Shown here one piece after another: positions 43,704-48,522 of a DNA stretch of 48,522 bases. Where the stretch lies: contig CACOIV010000011.1 in assembly GCA_902627335.1 (NCBI GenBank), positions 1 to 48,522 on the forward strand, given 5' to 3'. The first letter of the stretch is position 1. Each line of letters begins with the position of its first letter. Below the pieces are notes generated by a model that saw nothing but the letters and a program-made list of their open reading frames with translations, made no database searches and was not told the origin of the DNA. This stretch comes from an uncultured Prochlorococcus sp. (GTDB lineage: Bacteria > Cyanobacteriota > Cyanobacteriia > PCC-6307 > Cyanobiaceae). The position numbers were made by a program, and so were the translations under genes.

Positions 43704-44357
43704 ATGTCAGTAGGAATTTTAGGAAAAAAACTGGGAATGTCCCAGTTATTTGATGACATGGGTAATGCTGTACCAGTTACCCTTATTCAGGCCGGACCTT
43801 GCAGGGTTACTCAGTTAAAATCACTTCCAGTGGATGGATATTCTGCTGTACAGATTGGTTTTGGTCTTTCTAAGGAAAAGTTATTAAATAAACCTAAGAA
43901 AGGGCACTTGGCTAAATCAGGGGACAATTTATTAAAGTACCTAAAAGAATATAGAGTAGAAGAAACTGCACAATATGAAATTGGTAGTCAAATAACAGTC
44001 GATAATTTTGAGGTCGGCCAAAAAGTTGATATTAGTGGTAAGTCCATGGGAAGAGGATTTGCTGGATATCAAAAAAGACATGGTTTTAGCAGAGGCCCTA
44101 TGAGTCATGGTTCAAAGAACCATAGACAACCTGGTTCTACAGGCGCGGGTACAACTCCTGGAAGAATATATCCTGGTAAAAGAATGGCAGGTAGATATGG
44201 AGGTAAAAAAATTACCACCAAAGGACTAATTGTTGTGAAAGTTGATAATGAAAAAAATCTAATTGTAGTTAAAGGATCTGTACCCGGCAAACCGGGTTCT
44301 CTCCTAAATATTAGGCCAAATAACAAGGTCGGAAATAAAGGAGGTAATAAATCATGA
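43704..44357 (+). CDS. rplC: 50S ribosomal protein L3
   Basis: L3 starts 50S assembly near the peptidyl-transferase centre. The 217-residue protein begins [16 protein letters not shown] (family start), contains [15 protein letters not shown] and [19 protein letters not shown], and [20 protein letters not shown]. Length is normal. It is the first gene of this operon, since in cyanobacteria rpsJ lies elsewhere (with tufA). Its stop overlaps the rplD start by four bases (44354-44357). No Shine-Dalgarno is present upstream, unlike the next genes. Confidence 0.98.
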   Translation: MSVGILGKKLGMSQLFDDMGNAVPVTLIQAGPCRVTQLKSLPVDGYSAVQIGFGLSKEKLLNKPKKGHLAKSGDNLLKYLKEYRVEETAQYEIGSQITVDNFEVGQKVDISGKSMGRGFAGYQKRHGFSRGPMSHGSKNHRQPGSTGAGTTPGRIYPGKRMAGRYGGKKITTKGLIVVKVDNEKNLIVVKGSVPGKPGSLLNIRPNNKVGNKGGNKS

Positions 44358-44986
44358 CTACTTTTGATTCTCTTAAATGGGACGGTAAAAAAAGCGGAAA
44401 AATTTCTTTAGATTTGAAAGTCGCTAAAGAATCTTCAGCAGGGGATTTACTCCATCGAGCTGTATTGAGACAATTAGCAAATAAGAGACAAGGTACAGCA
44501 TCAACTCTGACAAGATCTGAGGTTAGAGGTGGAGGAAGAAAACCTTATAAACAAAAAGGAACAGGTAGAGCAAGGCAAGGTTCAATTAGGACACCATTGA
44601 GGCCTGGAGGTGGAATAATCTTTGGCCCTAAACCTCGTTCCTATAATTTAGATATGAATAGAAAAGAGAGAAGATTAGCTTTACGGACAGCTCTAATGTC
44701 CAGAACTTCGGATATTCAAACTGTAGAGGATTTTGGCTCATCACTCACTACCCCTAAAACTAAGGAGATAGTAAAAGGCCTTGATCGACTTGGAATTGAT
44801 AAAACTCAGAAAATTCTTATTATCCTTGATAATCCATCAAGTAATATTCGAAAATCAATACATAACATACCTAATATCAAGCTTGTTTTAGCTGATCAAT
44901 TAAATGTATTTGACATTCTAAATGCCAACCAATTGGTCATAGGAAATTCTGCTATCGAAAAGATTAAGGAGGTTTATGAATCATGA
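44354..44986 (+). CDS. rplD: 50S ribosomal protein L4
   Basis: L4 binds 23S rRNA and lines the exit tunnel; in E. coli it also represses the S10 operon. The 210-residue protein has [33 protein letters not shown], the extended loop motif that reaches the tunnel. Start overlaps rplC by 4 bp (ATGA-type coupling) and a GGAGG lies at 44340-44344. It overlaps rplW by four bases. The loop signature is complete, so an extra-ribosomal regulatory role could persist but is unproven here. Confidence 0.97.
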   Translation: MTTFDSLKWDGKKSGKISLDLKVAKESSAGDLLHRAVLRQLANKRQGTASTLTRSEVRGGGRKPYKQKGTGRARQGSIRTPLRPGGGIIFGPKPRSYNLDMNRKERRLALRTALMSRTSDIQTVEDFGSSLTTPKTKEIVKGLDRLGIDKTQKILIILDNPSSNIRKSIHNIPNIKLVLADQLNVFDILNANQLVIGNSAIEKIKEVYES

Positions 44987-45285
44987 CTAAATTCTTTGAA
45001 AATCGATTGGCAGATGTAATACGCAAACCTCTTATTACCGAGAAAGCAACCAATGCTCTAGATCTAAATCAATATACTTTCGAAGTTGATCACAGAGCGG
45101 CAAAACCTGAAATTAAAGCAGCAGTTGAGTCTATGTTTAATGTTAAAGTTATAGGTATCAACACAATGAATCCCCCAAGAAGAACCAGGAGAGTTGGTAA
45201 ATTTTCTGGAAAGCGTTCTCAAGTTAAGAAAGCGATTGTTCGCCTTGCAGAGGGAGACAAAATTCAGTTATTCCCTGAATCTTAA
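44983..45285 (+). CDS. rplW: 50S ribosomal protein L23
   Basis: L23 sits at the tunnel exit and docks trigger factor and SRP. The 100-residue protein has [23 protein letters not shown] and [17 protein letters not shown], both diagnostic. GGAGG at 44968-44972 precedes the start, which overlaps rplD by four bases. Length is normal and composition basic. Confidence 0.97.
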   Translation: MTKFFENRLADVIRKPLITEKATNALDLNQYTFEVDHRAAKPEIKAAVESMFNVKVIGINTMNPPRRTRRVGKFSGKRSQVKKAIVRLAEGDKIQLFPES

Positions 45286-45296
45286 GGAGTTTTATC

Positions 45297-46160
45297 ATGG
45301 CAATACGTAAATTCAGACCTTATACCCCAGGAACACGGCAAAGAGTAGTAACAGATTTTAGTGAAATAACAGGTAGAAAACCTGAAAAATCACTTCTTGT
45401 TTCTAAACATAGAGCCAAAGGTAGAAATAATCGTGGGGTAATTACTTGCAGACATAGAGGGGGAGGACATAAAAGGCAATATAGAATTGTTGATTTCAAA
45501 AGGGACAAAAGGGACATTGCAGCAAAGGTTGCAGCTATTCACTACGATCCCCACAGAAATGCGAGACTTGCACTGCTATTCTACGAAGATGGTGAGAAAA
45601 GGTACATAATTGCTCCAGCAGGTGTAAAAATAGGTCAAAAGTTAATCTCAGGTCAATCTGTACCTATTGAAAATGGTAACGCTATGCCACTTTCAGTAAT
45701 GCCATTAGGATCGAGTGTTCATTGTGTTGAACTATATTCCGGTCGAGGTGCTCAGATGGTCAGATCAGCAGGTTCTAGTGCCCAAGTCATGGCGAAAGAG
45801 GGAGATTATGTAGCTTTAAAATTACCATCTACTGAAGTAAGGCTAGTTAGGAAAGAATGTTATGCAACTTTAGGAGAAGTAGGTAATGCTGAAATACGTA
45901 ATACTAGTCTTGGAAAAGCAGGAAGAAAAAGATGGTTAGGAAGAAGACCGCAAGTTAGAGGTAGTGTGATGAATCCATGTGATCATCCACATGGTGGAGG
46001 AGAAGGTAAGGCGCCTGTGGGAAGAGCTGGACCAGTAACTCCTTGGGGAAAACCTGCTTTGGGTTTGAAAACACGTAAAAAGAACAAGCCTAGTAATAAG
46101 TTAGTTCTTAGAAAGAGACGTCGTGTTTCTAAGAGAAGTCGTGGAGGTAGAGATTCATGA
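45297..46160 (+). CDS. rplB: 50S ribosomal protein L2
   Basis: L2 is needed for subunit joining and peptidyl transfer. The 287-residue protein includes [20 protein letters not shown], the conserved [12 protein letters not shown]-binding stretch, and the C-terminal [19 protein letters not shown] signature with the catalytic-centre His. A Shine-Dalgarno AAGGAG lies at 45284-45289. The stop at 46160 is followed by a 31-bp T-rich gap before rpsS. Confidence 0.98.
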   Translation: MAIRKFRPYTPGTRQRVVTDFSEITGRKPEKSLLVSKHRAKGRNNRGVITCRHRGGGHKRQYRIVDFKRDKRDIAAKVAAIHYDPHRNARLALLFYEDGEKRYIIAPAGVKIGQKLISGQSVPIENGNAMPLSVMPLGSSVHCVELYSGRGAQMVRSAGSSAQVMAKEGDYVALKLPSTEVRLVRKECYATLGEVGNAEIRNTSLGKAGRKRWLGRRPQVRGSVMNPCDHPHGGGEGKAPVGRAGPVTPWGKPALGLKTRKKNKPSNKLVLRKRRRVSKRSRGGRDS

Positions 46161-46191
46161 TTTTACTTTTTTTACATTTCACTTATTAATT

Positions 46192-46467
46192 ATGGGAAGA
46201 TCACTTAAGAAAGGACCTTTTATCGCTGACAGCTTACTCAAAAAGGTTGAAAAACAAAATACTGATAATGATAAGTCCGTTATCAAAACATGGTCACGTG
46301 CCTCCACCATTCTTCCTGTGATGATTGGTCATACAATTGCTGTACATAATGGTAAATCACATATTCCTGTGTTTATAACTGAGCAAATGGTAGGGCATAA
46401 ATTAGGAGAATTTGCCCCGACAAGGACTTATCGTGGACATATTAGAGATAAGAAGGGGACAAGATAA
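46192..46467 (+). CDS. rpsS: 30S ribosomal protein S19
   Basis: S19 binds the head of the 30S subunit near the A site. ATG 46192 gives a 91-residue protein starting [16 protein letters not shown], with [23 protein letters not shown] and [16 protein letters not shown]. The frame stays open to 46123 inside rplB; that extension is not real. Unlike most genes of this operon, no GGAGG precedes the start: the 31 bp before it is T-rich. Confidence 0.97.
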   Translation: MGRSLKKGPFIADSLLKKVEKQNTDNDKSVIKTWSRASTILPVMIGHTIAVHNGKSHIPVFITEQMVGHKLGEFAPTRTYRGHIRDKKGTR

Positions 46468-46853
46468 TGACAAAAACACCAGATACCTTAAAAATTGCTA
46501 AAGCTCACGGAAATTATGTAAGAGGCTCAGCATCAAAAGTTAGAAGAGTCTTAGATCAGATAAGAGGCAAATCTTATCGAGATGCTCTTATTATGCTTGA
46601 GTTTATGCCCTATAGATCTACTCAACCTATTACAAAGGTTTTAAGATCAGCAGTAGCTAATGCAGAACATAATTTAGGAATGGATCCATCTACCCTTATT
46701 ATTAATTCTGCTTCAGCAGATATGGGACCGGTTATGAAAAGGTTCAGACCGAGAGCTCAAGGGAGAGCATTTGCTATTAAAAAACAAACCTGTCACATCA
46801 CTATTACAGTGCAATCACAAATTAACGAAACCAACTCGGAGGATCAAAACTAA
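46467..46853 (+). CDS. rplV: 50S ribosomal protein L22
   Basis: L22 extends a hairpin into the exit tunnel and is a site of macrolide action. The 128-residue protein has [20 protein letters not shown], the [12 protein letters not shown] helix, and [19 protein letters not shown]. It starts on the last base of rpsS (shared A of TAATG) and ends sharing a base with the rpsC start, so translation is coupled on both sides. Usual family length is ~110; the extra C-terminal residues are polar. Confidence 0.97.
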   Translation: MTKTPDTLKIAKAHGNYVRGSASKVRRVLDQIRGKSYRDALIMLEFMPYRSTQPITKVLRSAVANAEHNLGMDPSTLIINSASADMGPVMKRFRPRAQGRAFAIKKQTCHITITVQSQINETNSEDQN

Positions 46854-47584
46854 TGGGACATAAAATTAATCCTTCGGGTTTAAGACTTGGAATTACGCAA
46901 GAACATCGTTCAAAATGGTTTGCTTCATCAAAAACATATCCATTGCTTTTACAAGAAGATCATAAAATTCGAACATTTATTCAAAAGAAATATGGTTCAG
47001 CTGGAATTAGTGATGTCCTAATAGCTAGAAAAGCTGATCAACTAGAACTTGAATTAAAAACTGCTAGGCCTGGAGTAATTGTTGGAAGGCAAGGCAGCGG
47101 AATTGAAGAGCTTAGATCAGGAATTCAGAAGACAATTGGAGATAGAACAAGACAAGTCAGAATTAATGTTGTTGAAGTTGAAAGAGTAGATGCAGATGCA
47201 TTTCTCCTTGCAGAATATATTGCTCAACAACTTGAAAAAAGAGTTGCTTTTCGAAGAACCATTAGAATGGCTTTACAGAGAGCTCAGAGAGCAGGAGTGC
47301 AAGGTTTAAAAATACAAGTCGGAGGAAGACTAAATGGTGCTGAAATAGCAAGAACTGAATGGACCAGAGAGGGAAGAGTACCTCTCCATACCCTTAGAGC
47401 AGAGATTGATTATGCCACCAGAGAAGCTAATACCACCTATGGTGTTTTGGGTATAAAGGTTTGGGTCTTCAAAGGGGAAGTTTTATCTAAGGAAGAACAA
47501 ACTATTCCAGTTGGTTCAACTTCAAAAAGAAAGGGTGGAAGAATGCCTCAACAGTTTGAGGATCGTTCTAATGAGAATTCATAG
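46853..47584 (+). CDS. rpsC: 30S ribosomal protein S3
   Basis: S3 forms the mRNA entry site with S4 and S5. The 243-residue protein begins [23 protein letters not shown], has the KH-domain GXXG in [11 protein letters not shown], and the C-terminal [31 protein letters not shown] signature. GGAGG is at 46838-46842. It shares its first base with the rplV stop codon. Length is slightly above E. coli because of a basic polar tail. Confidence 0.98.
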   Translation: MGHKINPSGLRLGITQEHRSKWFASSKTYPLLLQEDHKIRTFIQKKYGSAGISDVLIARKADQLELELKTARPGVIVGRQGSGIEELRSGIQKTIGDRTRQVRINVVEVERVDADAFLLAEYIAQQLEKRVAFRRTIRMALQRAQRAGVQGLKIQVGGRLNGAEIARTEWTREGRVPLHTLRAEIDYATREANTTYGVLGIKVWVFKGEVLSKEEQTIPVGSTSKRKGGRMPQQFEDRSNENS

Positions 47585-47595
47585 GAGGTTTCAAA

Positions 47596-48078
47596 ATGCT
47601 TAGCCCTAAACGTACTAAATTTCGTAAACAACACAGAGGCAGGATGAAAGGTATTGCCTCAAGAGGAAATACCATTGCTTTTGGTGAATTTGCAATTCAG
47701 GCCCAAGAATGTGGTTGGATAACCTCTCGACAAATTGAAGCTAGTAGAAGAGCTATGACGAGATATGTTAAACGCGGAGGTAAGATTTGGATTCGTATTT
47801 TTCCTGATAAGCCAGTCACAATGAGACCTGCTGAAACGAGGATGGGTTCTGGTAAAGGTAATCCTGAATTCTGGGTTGCAGTTGTTAAACCTGGAAGAAT
47901 ATTGTTTGAGATGGGTGGTGAAGAAATTACTGAAGATATAGCAAAAGAAGCTATGCGTCTTGCTCAGTATAAATTACCTGTTAAAACAAAATTTATCGTT
48001 AGTAACGCAACACCTAGTCCTACTACTGATGATAAGAAAAAATCAGTTGATGTCGATTCAAAGGAGGTTAAGACATGA
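47596..48078 (+). CDS. rplP: 50S ribosomal protein L16
   Basis: L16 helps position the acceptor end of A-site tRNA. The 160-residue protein has [19 protein letters not shown] at the start and the [17 protein letters not shown] signature. It is about 20 residues longer than the E. coli protein; the C-terminal 20 residues are a polar tail rich in Lys, Ser and Asp. GGAGG sits at 47584-47588. Stop overlaps the rpmC start by four bases. Confidence 0.97.
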   Translation: MLSPKRTKFRKQHRGRMKGIASRGNTIAFGEFAIQAQECGWITSRQIEASRRAMTRYVKRGGKIWIRIFPDKPVTMRPAETRMGSGKGNPEFWVAVVKPGRILFEMGGEEITEDIAKEAMRLAQYKLPVKTKFIVSNATPSPTTDDKKKSVDVDSKEVKT

Positions 48079-48293
48079 AAAAAAGTGAAATTTTAAAAGA
48101 ATTTAAGAGTTTAAATGATTCTCAAATTAAGGAAAAAGTCAATGAACTGCGAAAAGAACTTTTTGATTTAAGATTTAAACAAGCCACAAGGCAATTATCT
48201 GAAACACACAAGTTTAAAACGTTAAAGAAAAACATTGCACAATTATTGACACTCTCAAAAAGTCAATCTAATTCTCAAAAATCAACTGATTAA
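48075..48293 (+). CDS. rpmC: 50S ribosomal protein L29
   Basis: L29 lies beside L23 at the tunnel exit. The 72-residue helical protein has the family core [27 protein letters not shown] at 48063-48067 precedes the start, which overlaps rplP by four bases. The C-terminal ~20 residues ([15 protein letters not shown]) are a polar extension. Confidence 0.95.
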   Translation: MKKSEILKEFKSLNDSQIKEKVNELRKELFDLRFKQATRQLSETHKFKTLKKNIAQLLTLSKSQSNSQKSTD

Positions 48294-48301
48294 TTATTAT
48301 C

Positions 48302-48522
48302 ATGGCATTAAAAGAACGAGTTGGAACAGTAGTAAGCGACAAAATGGATAAGACAGTCGTTGTGGCTGTCATTAATAGATATCCTCATCCAACCTACAAA
48401 AAAATTGTTAGTAGAACAAAACGCTATCAAGCACATGATCCTGAAAATATTTGCACTACAGGTGATAGGGTTCGTATCAGAGAGACTAGACCTTTGAGTG
48501 CTAATAAGAGATGGGCTATTGA
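48302..48522 (+). CDS. rpsQ: 30S ribosomal protein S17, N-terminal part (window edge)
   Basis: S17 binds 16S rRNA early in assembly. The first ~73 residues are present, beginning [23 protein letters not shown], with the family core [16 protein letters not shown] and the [18 protein letters not shown] signature. It ends only because the window stops. The start follows rpmC by 8 bp and lacks a Shine-Dalgarno (TTATTATC precedes ATG). Confidence 0.95.
   Translation, partial: MALKERVGTVVSDKMDKTVVVAVINRYPHPTYKKIVSRTKRYQAHDPENICTTGDRVRIRETRPLSANKRWAI

Noticed and set aside
46123-46191. Upstream extension of rpsS into rplB
   Set aside because: S19 begins at [10 protein letters not shown] across bacteria; the extension is rplB sequence in another frame plus a T-rich gap.
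1-48522. Insertion sequences, CRISPR arrays, integrases or defence genes
   Set aside because: No transposase or integrase motif, no regularly spaced long repeats, and no restriction or toxin-antitoxin family was recognised in any gene; only the short repeats at 14304-14336 remain as a possible trace.

Overview
The window is an A+T-rich, very compact cyanobacterial chromosome segment. Its content fits Prochlorococcus, most likely a high-light-adapted lineage: PSI psaD, NDH-1 ndhN, the clock/redox gene ldpA, the bilin genes ho1-pebA-pebB with no phycobiliprotein genes beside them, a PanC-Cmk fusion, a two-domain CobO, and a ribosomal operon that begins at rplC rather than rpsJ. Gene gaps are mostly below 100 bp. 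There is no insertion sequence, CRISPR array, rRNA or complete prophage. The strain assignment is inference; the individual gene families are recognised from motifs.

Layout. 1-908 (minus): 5' part of glycogen phosphorylase. 1050-5558 (plus): cation/proton antiporter, alpha/beta hydrolase, aldose-epimerase-like protein and a DUF1537 sugar-acid kinase. 5566-6990 (minus): icd. 7192-10371 (plus): conserved hypothetical, ho1, pebA, pebB and a low-molecular-weight tyrosine phosphatase, the first four close together and reading as a bilin-synthesis unit. 10355-11881 (minus): panC-cmk. 11981-13941 (plus): purM, an unknown protein and a small four-cysteine protein. 13942-14425: the only long sparsely coding stretch, with one possible 48-codon ORF and three tandem 11-bp repeats next to tRNA-Cys. 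14545-18453: LpxB-related protein, small hypothetical, rnd (minus), complex C cofactor assembly protein, hemF (minus). 18609-22308: mrp, rodA and histidine kinase, with overlapping stop and start codons. 22408-29006: psaD, trpE, gshA, ppc and a small hypothetical.

29015-35565 holds tRNA-Arg, recF, speD, larE (minus), the tandem CobO, a MoeB-rhodanese protein (minus), a doubtful small ORF, the CAAD/CURT1-like thylakoid protein and a fructosamine-kinase-family protein (minus). 35570-43405 holds a CrtD/CrtISO-family oxidoreductase, tyrA (minus), a degenerate DinG-like protein, a DUF2839 protein, recA with a LexA-type palindrome upstream, a HAD hydrolase, tRNA-Gln, ldpA and ndhN. 43704 to the window end is the ribosomal operon rplC-rplD-rplW-rplB-rpsS-rplV-rpsC-rplP-rpmC-rpsQ, cut at rpsQ.

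The genes are mainly housekeeping: carbon storage and anaplerosis (glgP, ppc, icd), tetrapyrrole and bilin chemistry (hemF, ho1, pebAB, cobO), aromatic amino acids (trpE, tyrA), photosynthetic electron transfer (psaD, ndhN, CCB, CAAD), repair (recA, recF) and translation. I do not see a new multi-gene defence or mobile system. The items most worth a second look are two genes (the LpxB-like gene and recF) whose only sensible start is AUU, the SOS box in front of recA, the repeats beside tRNA-Cys, a helicase-family protein with no Walker A motif, a kinase with an eroded ATPase domain, and a structured leader in front of the ribosomal operon.
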